From contig NZ_JAUSSN010000001.1 in the NCBI RefSeq assembly GCF_030812335.1, forward strand, positions 62,001 to 126,000: a DNA stretch of 64,000 nucleotides, read 5' to 3'. Source of the stretch: Pseudarthrobacter oxydans (GTDB lineage: Bacteria; Actinomycetota; Actinomycetes; Actinomycetales; Micrococcaceae). A program made the translations under genes and the position numbers. Positions 32,991 through 40,876 of this stretch are shown here, piece after piece. Position 1 is the stretch's first letter, and every line of letters starts with the position of its first letter. The notes beneath the pieces were generated by a model that worked only from the letters and a program-made list of their open reading frames with translations, made no database searches and was not told the origin of the DNA.

Positions 32991-34589
32991 TTATCCGGTA
33001 GCTGCGCCTGCCGTCTTGAGCATCCGGCGCAGGATCTTGCCGGAAGAGGACTTGGGCACCGCGTCAATGAACTCGACCCGGCGGATCTTCTTGAAGGGCG
33101 CCACCCTGGCCGCCACGTAGTCCATCACCGCGGCCTCGTCGAGGCCCTCGCCGTTGTGCCCGGGCTGGCGCACGACAAACGCCATCGGCACCTCCTGGCC
33201 GTCGGCGTCGGAGGTTCCGATCACCGCGGCGTCGCCGATGCCGGGGTGGGTGAGGAGCAGCGCCTCAAGCTCCGCCGGGGCGATCTGGTAGCCCTTGTAC
33301 TTGATCAGTTCCTTGAGCCGGTCCACGATCGTGACCACACCGTCGGCGCGGACCGTGGCGATGTCCCCCGTATGCAGGAATCCGTCGGAGTCCAGGGTGT
33401 CCGCGGTTTCCTCGGGCCGGTTGAGGTAGCCAAGCATCACGTTCGGTCCGCGGCACAGCAGGTGTCCGGGCGCGCTGGTCCCCTCGGCCGGAATTTCGAT
33501 TTCCTCCCCGGTGGCCGGATCCAGCAGCATGCAATCCATATTGGGGACGGTGTAGCCGACAGAACTGACGGGCAGCTCCGTGGCGTCCACCGGGATCAGG
33601 TGGGACACGGGGCTCATCTCGGTCATGCCGTAGCCCTGCAGCACCCGGCAGCCAAGGCGCTCCGCCAGCTTGCCGCCCAGTTCGCCGTCGAGCGGGGCCG
33701 CGCCCGACAGGGCCGTGTGGACGGAGCTGAGGTCATAGTCGGCAACCATCGGATGCTTGGACAGGGCCACGGCCACGGGCGGTGCGATGAACAGGTAGCT
33801 GCACTTCTGGTCCTGGATGATTCGCAGGAACTCCGCCAGCTCAAATTTCGGCATCGTGACCAGGCAGGCACGCTGGCGGAGGGCAAGGTTCAGCAGCACG
33901 GTCAGCCCGTAGATGTGGAAGAACGGCAGCAGGGCCAGCAGGCGGTCTTCCGGAGTGACCTTGAGCAGCCCGCGGGACTGCTCCGCGTTTGCCACTAGGT
34001 TCCGGTGGCTGAGCATGACCCCCTTGGGCCGGCCGGTGGTCCCGGACGAGTAAGGCAGCACGGCCACGTGGGTGGCCGGATCGAAGCTGATGTCCGGCGC
34101 CGGGGCGCCCGCCGTCAGCAGGTCCCGCAGCGAGGGATGTCCGGCGGCGCCGTCGAGGACGACGAGCCGGCCGGCCGGGATTCCGGCCTGGGTGGCGGCT
34201 TCCCGGGCCGCGGGGAGCAGGGCGGAGACGGTAAACAGCCACTGCGCGCCGGCGTCGGCAAGCTGAAGGGCAATCTCGTCTGCCGTGTAGAGGGAGTTGA
34301 TCGTCGTGACCGTCGCGCCGGCCCGCAGCAGTCCGTGGAAGACTACGGTGAACGCCGGGACGTTGGGGCACAGGATCGCCGCTACGCCGTGGATGCCCAG
34401 TCCCTGGGCCGCAACGGCTCCGGCCACGGCATCGATCTGCCCCACGAGGGTCCGGTAGCTGGTCTCGGCGCCGCTCGTGCCGTCGACGACGGCGATCCGG
34501 TCCAGGTCCGCGTCCTCCAGGCCGCCAAAAAGGTAGTCGTACAGGCTAACGTCGGGAATTTGCACATCGGGGAACGGGCTCGAAAACAC
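32991..34589 (-). CDS. AMP-dependent acyl-CoA synthetase (4-coumarate-CoA ligase-like)
   Basis: 532 residues from GTG 34589, which has AAAGGAG seven bases upstream. It activates a carboxylic acid as acyl-AMP and then acyl-CoA. ANL motifs: LPYSSGTTGRPKGVMLSHRNL (P-loop), LQGYGMTEMSP, DGFLHTGDI, KYKGYQIAPAELE, and PKSSSGKILRR with the catalytic Lys near the C-terminus. The domain pattern is closest to 4CL/luciferase-like ligases for aryl or medium-chain acids. No other aromatic CoA-pathway gene adjoins it, so the substrate is open. Confidence 0.92.
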   Translation of the reverse strand: MFSSPFPDVQIPDVSLYDYLFGGLEDADLDRIAVVDGTSGAETSYRTLVGQIDAVAGAVAAQGLGIHGVAAILCPNVPAFTVVFHGLLRAGATVTTINSLYTADEIALQLADAGAQWLFTVSALLPAAREAATQAGIPAGRLVVLDGAAGHPSLRDLLTAGAPAPDISFDPATHVAVLPYSSGTTGRPKGVMLSHRNLVANAEQSRGLLKVTPEDRLLALLPFFHIYGLTVLLNLALRQRACLVTMPKFELAEFLRIIQDQKCSYLFIAPPVAVALSKHPMVADYDLSSVHTALSGAAPLDGELGGKLAERLGCRVLQGYGMTEMSPVSHLIPVDATELPVSSVGYTVPNMDCMLLDPATGEEIEIPAEGTSAPGHLLCRGPNVMLGYLNRPEETADTLDSDGFLHTGDIATVRADGVVTIVDRLKELIKYKGYQIAPAELEALLLTHPGIGDAAVIGTSDADGQEVPMAFVVRQPGHNGEGLDEAAVMDYVAARVAPFKKIRRVEFIDAVPKSSSGKILRRMLKTAGAATG

Positions 34590-34799
34590 GCAACATCTCC
34601 TTTGATCCGCGTCCGCCCCGCTGGCGGCGGCTGGTGCCACTCTAGTGCCGTTAGGTCCGGCTGGACAGGACCGCGCCGACGCGCGCCACACGGCCCGGTG
34701 GGCAGGCTCACGCGGATTCCGGCCCGCCGGAACCCTGTACCGGCGGTAAAATTGGAAGTGCCCCCACCGGCGTGGACATCCGATTTTTAGTTCTAGGGG

Positions 34800-35144
34800 A
34801 TGAAACTGCCCACTCTTCAGCGCCGCCAGCTCGTTGGCCACGACATTCTCCTGGCCCGGCACGGCGACCACATCACCACGATGCGCGTCGACCGCCAGGC
34901 GGACCGGGTGATCGCGTTCCTGGACGACGGTTCCACGGACAGTGCCCCCAACAGGATCTCCCCCGGCCTGCGTATGCCCGGGACCGCGCGGAGCTTGCTC
35001 CGCGACGACTGGAAGCTATTTGCCGTGGTGGCCGCATGCACGAGCGGCTTTGCCTGCGTGATGTTCGCCGCGGCAGTCGCCCTGGCCGGGATCAGCGGTG
35101 ATCCGGCCCTGGCCGAACTGCTGTCGAATTACCCGGGCAGCTAG
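34800..35144 (+). CDS. Hypothetical protein with one membrane segment
   Basis: 114 residues. The first 70 are hydrophilic and basic (LPTLQRRQLVGHDILLARHG, RVIAFLDDGSTDSAP), followed by one membrane helix WKLFAVVAACTSGFACVMFAAAVALAG and a short tail. No family recognised. The ATG follows TAGGGG. The 210-base gap before it shows nothing else. Converges on the E2 gene across inverted repeat G. Confidence 0.5.
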   Translation: MKLPTLQRRQLVGHDILLARHGDHITTMRVDRQADRVIAFLDDGSTDSAPNRISPGLRMPGTARSLLRDDWKLFAVVAACTSGFACVMFAAAVALAGISGDPALAELLSNYPGS

Positions 35145-35157
35145 ATCCGCAGGCGCG

Positions 35158-35263
35158 ACGTTCTTGCCCAGTTACTGAACGCGGGCACGCGCATTAGCCC
35201 CGGTGCACTGCGAAAATACACGGGCGCCAGGTGCGCAGGGCCGAAGTAACTGGGCAGGAGCGT
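35158..35263. repeat. Inverted repeat G between the hypothetical gene and E2
   Basis: 18-bp arms (35158-35175 and 35246-35263) matching at 16 positions, containing GTAACTGGGCA, around a 70-base loop. The right side includes GCCGAAGTAAC (35240-35250), the same word that flanks palindromes A-D. Convergent gap. Confidence 0.75.
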
Positions 35264-35303
35264 AGTGTCCACCGGGCAACCTTCCGCCGCGCGGGTCGGC
35301 TGC

Positions 35304-36791
35304 TCAGTCCAGCAGCAGGGCGGGTTCTTCCAGGATCGACGCGACGTCGGCCATGAACCGTGCCGAGAGGTCGCCGTCCACCACGCGATGGTCGAAGGAG
35401 CCGCCGAGGGTGGTGATCCAGCGCGGAATCACCTCGCCGTCAAGGACCCAGGGCTTCTGCTTGATGGTGCCGAAGGCCACGATCGCCACCTCGCCGGGGT
35501 TGATGATCGGCGTGCCCGTATCGATGCCGAGGGCGCCGATGTTGGTGACCGTCAGGGTGCCGCCCTGCATCTGCGCCGGCTGGGTCTTGCCGGCCCGTGC
35601 GGTCGTGGCGAGCTCGTTCAGGGCCAGGGCCAGCTCCTTGAGGGACAGGTCCTGGGCGTTCTTGATGTTCGGGACCATCAGGCCACGGGGCGTGGCCGCG
35701 GCGATGCCGAGGTTCATGTAGTGCTTGACATGGATCTCGGCGGAGTCGCTGCCGTTAGGGTCGTCCACCCAGGTCGCGTTGACGCTGGGGTTACGGGCCG
35801 CGGCCCAGATGACGGCCTTGGCCAGGATCAGCAGGGGCGAGACCCTGATGCCCTCGAAGTCGCGGGAGGCCTTGAGGCGCTTGACGAACTCCATGGTCCG
35901 GCTGGCGTCGACGTCGACGAAGATGCTGACGTGCGGTGCCGCGAAGGCGGACTCAACCATGGCCCGCGCCGTGGCCTTGCGGACGCCCTTGACCGGGATC
36001 CGTTCGATCCGCTGTTCCTGCGGGCGGCCGGTCTTGCCCCAGAAGGTGTCCGCCTTGTCGACCTCGGCGTCGCGCTGCGCCTGGTAGCTCACCAGGTCCT
36101 CGCGGGTCACTTCGCCGCGGGCGCCGGTGGGGACGACGTCGGCCAGGTCGATGCCCAGGTCGCGGGCGATTTTGCGCACGGGAGGCTTGGCCAGGACCCT
36201 GCTGACCAGGCCGCTGATGGCACCGCCGAGGGTGGGCCGCTGGTCGATGCTGTCCGCTGGGGCCGGGCGCTCCGCGTGGGCGACGGCCTCCGGGCTGATC
36301 CAGATGTCGTGCGCCTCCACCCCCGCCAGCTCCCTCACCTCGCTAGCCCGGCCAGGGAACCCCGCCGGCGCGGCCACCCGCCGGCGGCGCTTGACGGCGT
36401 CGGCCTTGGGACCGGATCCCACCAGCGGGCCGCCGGCTGGAGGCCCGGCTGATTCGCCGGCGTCGGAGGTGTCCGCTTCCAGCTTTCCGTACATCGGAGC
36501 CTCGGGTGCCGGCTGGGAGGCCGGAGCCGGGGCGGCCGGGCCGGCGGGCGCCGCGTCGCTCACGCTGATGATCGGGGTCCCGACGTCGACGGTCAGGCCC
36601 TCGGGGACGAGCAGCTCGGTGACGGTCCCGGCGAAGGGCGAGGGCAGCTCGACCAGGGATTTTGCGGTCTCGATTTCGCACAGGACATCGTTGATGGCCA
36701 CCGTGTCGCCGGGCTTGACCTTCCAGGCGACGATCTCGGCCTCTGTCAGCCCTTCGCCCACATCGGGGAGGTTGAACTTGTGGAGTGTCAT
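35304..36791 (-). CDS. bkdC: Dihydrolipoamide acyltransferase (E2) of 2-oxoacid dehydrogenase
   Basis: 495 residues. One lipoyl domain (1-80) with the lipoylated Lys in [15 protein letters not shown], a proline/alanine linker, a peripheral subunit-binding domain (about 205-245, [31 protein letters not shown]), and the acyltransferase core ending [16 protein letters not shown], with catalytic His-Asp. It carries the acyl group to CoA in the cytosolic E1-E2-E3 complex. Only one lipoyl domain and the company of separate E1 alpha/beta genes favour a branched-chain type enzyme. It starts 39 bases after E1 beta. No E3 gene is present. Confidence 0.95.
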   Translation of the reverse strand: MTLHKFNLPDVGEGLTEAEIVAWKVKPGDTVAINDVLCEIETAKSLVELPSPFAGTVTELLVPEGLTVDVGTPIISVSDAAPAGPAAPAPASQPAPEAPMYGKLEADTSDAGESAGPPAGGPLVGSGPKADAVKRRRRVAAPAGFPGRASEVRELAGVEAHDIWISPEAVAHAERPAPADSIDQRPTLGGAISGLVSRVLAKPPVRKIARDLGIDLADVVPTGARGEVTREDLVSYQAQRDAEVDKADTFWGKTGRPQEQRIERIPVKGVRKATARAMVESAFAAPHVSIFVDVDASRTMEFVKRLKASRDFEGIRVSPLLILAKAVIWAAARNPSVNATWVDDPNGSDSAEIHVKHYMNLGIAAATPRGLMVPNIKNAQDLSLKELALALNELATTARAGKTQPAQMQGGTLTVTNIGALGIDTGTPIINPGEVAIVAFGTIKQKPWVLDGEVIPRWITTLGGSFDHRVVDGDLSARFMADVASILEEPALLLD

Positions 36792-36830
36792 GTTGTCCTT
36801 GTTGGGAGAAGGCGCCTCAGCGGGAAGCGG

Positions 36831-37811
36831 TCAGTAGGAAAGGGCGCGGTCCAGCGCCTCAAGAATGCGGTCGATGTCGGGGAGGTAGTCTTCCTCCACC
36901 TTGGCCACCGGGTAGGGCATGTGGAAACCGCCGACGCGGATGACGGGCGCCTCGAGTGAGTGGAAGGCACGTTCGCTGACCCGGGCCGCGATTTCGCCGC
37001 CGATTCCGCCGAATGTCGGGGCCTCATGGGCCACGATCAGCCGGCCCGTCTTCCTGACGGAGTCCGTGACGGTATCGAAGTCGATCGGCGAGATCGAACG
37101 CAGGTCGATCACTTCGACGCTGCGGCCGTCCTCGGCCGCGGCGTTGGCAGCTGCCAGGGCGACCGGGACGAGGGGTCCGTAGACCACGACGGTGGCGTCT
37201 GTTCCCTCACGGAGCACGTGTGCCTTGAACGGGTCCGCGGACGTTCCGGGCGATTCCGTGTCGACCTCCCCCTTCAGCCAGTAGCGTCGCTTAGGTTCGA
37301 AAACGATGACGGGGTCCTGGCAGTCGACGGCCTGCTGGATCATCCAGTAGGCGTCGTGCGGGTTGGACGGGGTGATGATGCGCAGGCCGGCCGTGTGGGC
37401 GAACAGCGCCTCCGGGGATTCCGAATGGTGCTCGATCGAGCCGATGCCGCCGCCGTAGGGGATCCGGATGACGACCGGCACGGTCAGGTTGCCGTTGCTG
37501 CGGGAGTGCATTTTCGCCAGCTGGGTGGTGATCTGGTTGAAGCCCGGGAACACGAAGCCGTCGAACTGGATTTCGCAGACGGGCAGGTAGCCGCGCAGGG
37601 ACAGGCCGATCGCGGTGCCGATAATGCCGGATTCCGCCAGCGGTGTATCCACCACGCGGTCGGCGCCGAACTCCGCGATCAGGCCGTCGGTGACGCGGTA
37701 CACGCCGCCCAGGGGTCCGATGTCCTCGCCCATGAGCAGGGCGCGGGGATTGTTGTTCAGCGTCGCGCGGAGGCCTTCATTGATGGCCTTGGCAATGGTC
37801 ATGGTGGTCAT
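36831..37811 (-). CDS. bkdB: 2-oxoacid dehydrogenase E1 component, beta subunit
   Basis: 326 residues of the transketolase C-type fold. Visible motifs: AINEGLRATLNNNPRALLMGEDIGPLGGVYRVTDGL, DTPLAESGIIGTAIGLSLRGYLPVCEIQFDGFVFPGFNQI and PYGGGIGSIEHHSESPEALFAHTAGLRI. It pairs with the alpha subunit to bind thiamine diphosphate and decarboxylate a 2-oxoacid. The ATG overlaps the alpha-subunit stop as ATGA, so the subunits are made in equal amounts by coupled translation. Confidence 0.95.
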   Translation of the reverse strand: MTTMTIAKAINEGLRATLNNNPRALLMGEDIGPLGGVYRVTDGLIAEFGADRVVDTPLAESGIIGTAIGLSLRGYLPVCEIQFDGFVFPGFNQITTQLAKMHSRSNGNLTVPVVIRIPYGGGIGSIEHHSESPEALFAHTAGLRIITPSNPHDAYWMIQQAVDCQDPVIVFEPKRRYWLKGEVDTESPGTSADPFKAHVLREGTDATVVVYGPLVPVALAAANAAAEDGRSVEVIDLRSISPIDFDTVTDSVRKTGRLIVAHEAPTFGGIGGEIAARVSERAFHSLEAPVIRVGGFHMPYPVAKVEEDYLPDIDRILEALDRALSY

Positions 37812-39085
37812 CGGTTGGCCGCACCTTCCGCCCGGGCGGTCTCAAGGGGTTTTGCCTCGTCTGCGGTCGCTTCGTCGGCGAATCCCGCGCTGTACTCCTC
37901 GAACCAGGCCAGCTCCTCGGCCACCAGCGGGTGGGCCTCCACATAGGCGTTGGCGAAGGCCGTGCGGATGTCCGGAGTTTCGAGATCGTAGGTGGTCTTG
38001 CGGACGTAGGCGGCGAGTTCGTCGCCGTCGGCCCTGACCTGTTCGAAGAAGGCGTCGTCGGCCATTCCCTCGGCGCGGAGGTACTTCTCCAGGCGCTCCA
38101 GCGGATCCTTGGCCCGCCACCGGCTTTCCTCGGCGGATTCCCGGTATTTGGTGGGATCGTCGGCCGTGGTGTGGGCACCGACGCGGTAGGTGAACGCCTC
38201 GATCAGCACCGGGCCCTCGCCCTCGCGGGCACGTTCCAGCGCCCACTCGGTGACGGCATGGACGGCGATCACGTCGTTGCCGTCCACCCGGATGCCCGGG
38301 AACCCGTAGCCCTTGGCCCGGTTGGCGAGCGGGATGCGGGTCTGCACGGAGCTGGGAACGGAGATCGCCCAATGGTTGTTCTGGCAGAAGAACACCACGG
38401 GCGCCTTGTAGGAAGCCGCGAACACCATGGACTCATGGACGTCGCCTTCAGAGCTGGCGCCGTCGCCGAAGTAGACCATGACGGCAGCCTTGGGCTCCGC
38501 GGCCTGGCCGGCCGCTCCGCCGGCGAGTGCGGCCGACGCCGCGAACTTCTGGTCGCGCTGGATCCCCATCGCGTAGCCGACCGCATGCGGGGTTTGCGCC
38601 GCGAGGACCAGGGTGTAGAGGTGGAAGTTGGTGTCCTTGGGGTTCCAGCCGCCGTTGGAGACGCCGCGGAACTGGCGCAGCAGCTCGGCCAGGTCCACGT
38701 TGCGGGTCAGGGCGACGCCGTGTTCGCGGTAGGTGGGAAAAATGTAGTCCTGCGGCTGGCTGGCCCGGCCGGATCCGATCTGGGCGGCCTCCTGACCGGT
38801 GAGCGGAACCCAGAGGGCCAGCTGGCCCTGCCGCTGCAGCGCCGTGGCCTCCACGTCGAAGCGGCGGATTTTCGCCATGTCGGCGTAGAACCCGCGCAGT
38901 TTCTCCGGGTCTAGCCGCTCGGCGTAGTCCGAGAACACGGGGTCGGAGCCGAGCGTGCCATCGGGAGCGAGGAGCTGCACCATCGGCTCGGCCGGATCAC
39001 CCAGGCGGGCTTCGGCCTCCGCCTCAAGCCGGTCCTCAATATCGGTTCCATCGAACTCGGTAGCGGGCAGATGTGTGGCGCCCAT
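37808..39085 (-). CDS. bkdA: 2-oxoacid dehydrogenase E1 component, alpha subunit
   Basis: 425 residues from ATG 39085, which has AAGGAG seven bases upstream. The thiamine diphosphate motif is VYFGDGASSEGDVHESMVFAASYKAPVVFFCQNNHWAIS (GDG...NN). HTTADDPTKYR near residue 320 is the usual phosphorylation-loop region of branched-chain type enzymes. The substrate is probably a branched-chain or aryl 2-oxoacid rather than pyruvate, since actinobacteria normally use AceE for pyruvate. First gene of the E1-E2 operon; a perfect 12-bp-arm palindrome lies in its leader. Confidence 0.94.
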   Translation of the reverse strand: MGATHLPATEFDGTDIEDRLEAEAEARLGDPAEPMVQLLAPDGTLGSDPVFSDYAERLDPEKLRGFYADMAKIRRFDVEATALQRQGQLALWVPLTGQEAAQIGSGRASQPQDYIFPTYREHGVALTRNVDLAELLRQFRGVSNGGWNPKDTNFHLYTLVLAAQTPHAVGYAMGIQRDQKFAASAALAGGAAGQAAEPKAAVMVYFGDGASSEGDVHESMVFAASYKAPVVFFCQNNHWAISVPSSVQTRIPLANRAKGYGFPGIRVDGNDVIAVHAVTEWALERAREGEGPVLIEAFTYRVGAHTTADDPTKYRESAEESRWRAKDPLERLEKYLRAEGMADDAFFEQVRADGDELAAYVRKTTYDLETPDIRTAFANAYVEAHPLVAEELAWFEEYSAGFADEATADEAKPLETARAEGAANR

Positions 39086-39130
39086 ACCGTCTCCTTGCTT
39101 GCCGCATCCGAATGCGCCGCAATCGCTGGG

Positions 39131-39172
39131 ATATATGCCGGACCGGTAATCCATTCCCGATCCGGCATATAT
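39131..39172. promoter_or_regulatory. Operator-like palindrome upstream of the 2-oxoacid dehydrogenase operon
   Basis: ATATATGCCGGA-N18-TCCGGCATATAT, perfect 12-bp arms, 46 bases before the E1 alpha ATG and downstream of a -10-like TAAAGT (minus strand, 39191-39196). A repressor here would block elongation or initiation. Lrp/AsnC-type BkdR is the usual regulator of such operons, but none lies adjacent. Confidence 0.6.
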
Positions 39173-39232
39173 TTTGGCTAACTCGTCCCTACTTTATCCG
39201 CAGCCGACTGGCGGCGGCCGTTATGTTAAGCG

Positions 39233-40351
39233 CTAGGAACGCAGCGGGGGTTTTGTATAGATCGCACAGAGTTCCAGGAAGCGGGTGTTCGCCTCGGTCT
39301 CGCCGATGCTGACCCGCACACCCTCGTTGGCGAAGGGGCGGACGGAGAGGGCCCGCTCCCCTGCCAGGGCGGCGAACTCTGCACTGTCCGCACCGAGATT
39401 GAGCCACACGAAGTTGCCCTGGGCCTCAGGGACAAACCAGCCAAGGTCCCGCAGGCCGGCGGTGACGCGGTCCCGTTCGTCCACGAGGCTTTGTACCCTT
39501 TCTACAACCTCGCCGAAGTGGTCCAGCGAGGTCACGGCCGCGATTTCGGCGATCTGGGACACGGCGAAAGGGGTGGCCGAAACGCGCAGATGCTGCGTGA
39601 GGTCCGGTTGGGCCACGCTGTAGCCGACCCGCAGCCCGGCCAGGCCGTGGGCTTTGGAGAAGGTCCGCAGGACTGCGACGTTGGGGTACTTCCGGTACAT
39701 TTCGATCCCGTCGACGGCCTGCTCGTCGCGGACGAATTCCTGGTAGGCCTCATCGATGACCACGACGACGTCGGAGGGAACCCGTTTGATGAAGCGCTCG
39801 GTTTCCTCGGTGGTCAGGATCGGTCCGGTGGGGTTGTTGGGCGTGCACAGCAGGATCATCCGGGTGCGCGCCGTTACCGCGGCGGCCATGGCGTCGAGAT
39901 CGTGGCGGCCCTCGCCGGTCAGCGGGATCCGGACGCTCTCGGCGCCGGCCAGGCCGACGCAGATCGGGTACGCCTCGAAGGAGCGCCAGGCGTAGATGAC
40001 CTCGTCGGGCTTGCCGTCGTCGTTCTGCCCGGCGAACGTGGCCAGCAGCTGGTTCAGCGCGCCGAGGCTTCCTGCGCCGGTGACGATGTCCTCGGCAGGA
40101 ACCGCCAGGAACCGGGAGAGCGCGCCGCGCAGCTTGCTGCTCAGCGGATCCGGGTAGCGGTTGAAGTCGGTCTGCGCCGCGATGGCCTGCTGCACTGCAG
40201 GGATCGGGGGCAGCGGGTTTTCGTTGGAGGAAAGCTTGTAGCTGGCCAGTCCCTCGACGGGGACCGGCGGTTTGCCGGCCGCGTAGCGGGGAAGGAGGTC
40301 TACCACCGGACGGGGCCTGATGCCCCCGGCCGTGTTCTCTGATGAAGTCAT
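39233..40351 (-). CDS. Histidinol-phosphate/aromatic aminotransferase (HisC/Pat)
   Basis: 372 residues, class I/II PLP enzyme. Family motifs: YKLSSNENPLPP at the N-terminus, LLCTPNNPTGPILT, VVVIDEAYQEFV, and RTFSKAHGLAGLRVGY with the Schiff-base Lys. The sequence could be HisC, but isolation from other his genes and position upstream of a 2-oxoacid dehydrogenase operon fit the aromatic aminotransferase Pat, which yields aryl pyruvates that the neighbouring complex could oxidise. TAGGCT lies seven bases before ATG 40351. Assignment between the two is inference. Confidence 0.88.
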   Translation of the reverse strand: MTSSENTAGGIRPRPVVDLLPRYAAGKPPVPVEGLASYKLSSNENPLPPIPAVQQAIAAQTDFNRYPDPLSSKLRGALSRFLAVPAEDIVTGAGSLGALNQLLATFAGQNDDGKPDEVIYAWRSFEAYPICVGLAGAESVRIPLTGEGRHDLDAMAAAVTARTRMILLCTPNNPTGPILTTEETERFIKRVPSDVVVVIDEAYQEFVRDEQAVDGIEMYRKYPNVAVLRTFSKAHGLAGLRVGYSVAQPDLTQHLRVSATPFAVSQIAEIAAVTSLDHFGEVVERVQSLVDERDRVTAGLRDLGWFVPEAQGNFVWLNLGADSAEFAALAGERALSVRPFANEGVRVSIGETEANTRFLELCAIYTKPPLRS

Positions 40352-40358
40352 GCCAACT

Positions 40359-40364
40359 AGCCTA
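40359..40364 (-). promoter_or_regulatory. -10 box of the HisC/Pat gene (leaderless)
   Basis: TAGGCT on the minus strand seven bases before ATG 40351. Confidence 0.5.
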
Positions 40365-40432
40365 CTTCGGGCTGCCGCAAGAGGGGGATATGGTCCCTGC
40401 CGCTGCCGCCGGGCCTGTGACAGCATGGGCCC

Positions 40433-40819
40433 ATGCGCTCCCTCATCGTACGAGTCATCGTCAACGGGTTGGCCCTGGCCATCGCGTGTTGGATCCTCAC
40501 CGGCCTGGATATCTCCACCGCGGGCAACAGCACCCTCAGCATCATCCTGGGCTACCTGTTCATCGGCTTGATCTTCGGCCTCGTCAACGCCTTCGTCAAG
40601 CCGATCGTCAGCCTCCTGTCGCTGCCGATCACCATCCTCACGCTGGGCCTTTTCACGGTTGTCATCAACGCGGGGATGCTGTATCTGACGTCCTGGATCA
40701 GCAGCTACACCACCGTGCACTTCACCATCGACAGCTTTTTCTGGACGGCGGTGTTCGCCGCCCTCATTATCAGTGCGGTGTCCCTCGTGGCGAGCTTCCT
40801 CCCCGCGCTCGACCGATGA
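40433..40819 (+). CDS. Phage holin family (Phage_holin_4_2-like) membrane protein
   Basis: 128 residues with four membrane segments: VIVNGLALAIACWILTGL, LSIILGYLFIGLIFGLVNAFVKP, LPITILTLGLFTVVINAGMLYLTSWI, and FFWTAVFAALIISAVSLVASFLP. The NAFVKPIVSLLSLPITILTLGLF centre is typical of this chromosomal family. Despite its name it is widespread outside phages, and its cellular role is not known. No phage genes lie nearby. Confidence 0.85.
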   Translation: MRSLIVRVIVNGLALAIACWILTGLDISTAGNSTLSIILGYLFIGLIFGLVNAFVKPIVSLLSLPITILTLGLFTVVINAGMLYLTSWISSYTTVHFTIDSFFWTAVFAALIISAVSLVASFLPALDR

Positions 40820-40876
40820 CGTCGCCCCGGAACCCCGGCGCGGGCCGGGCCGGGAACGAAGGTCGGGAACAGGTCC

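Noticed and set aside
40433..40819. Prophage remnant suggested by the holin-like protein
   Set aside because: The family is common on bacterial chromosomes and no other phage gene, integrase or attachment site is nearby.
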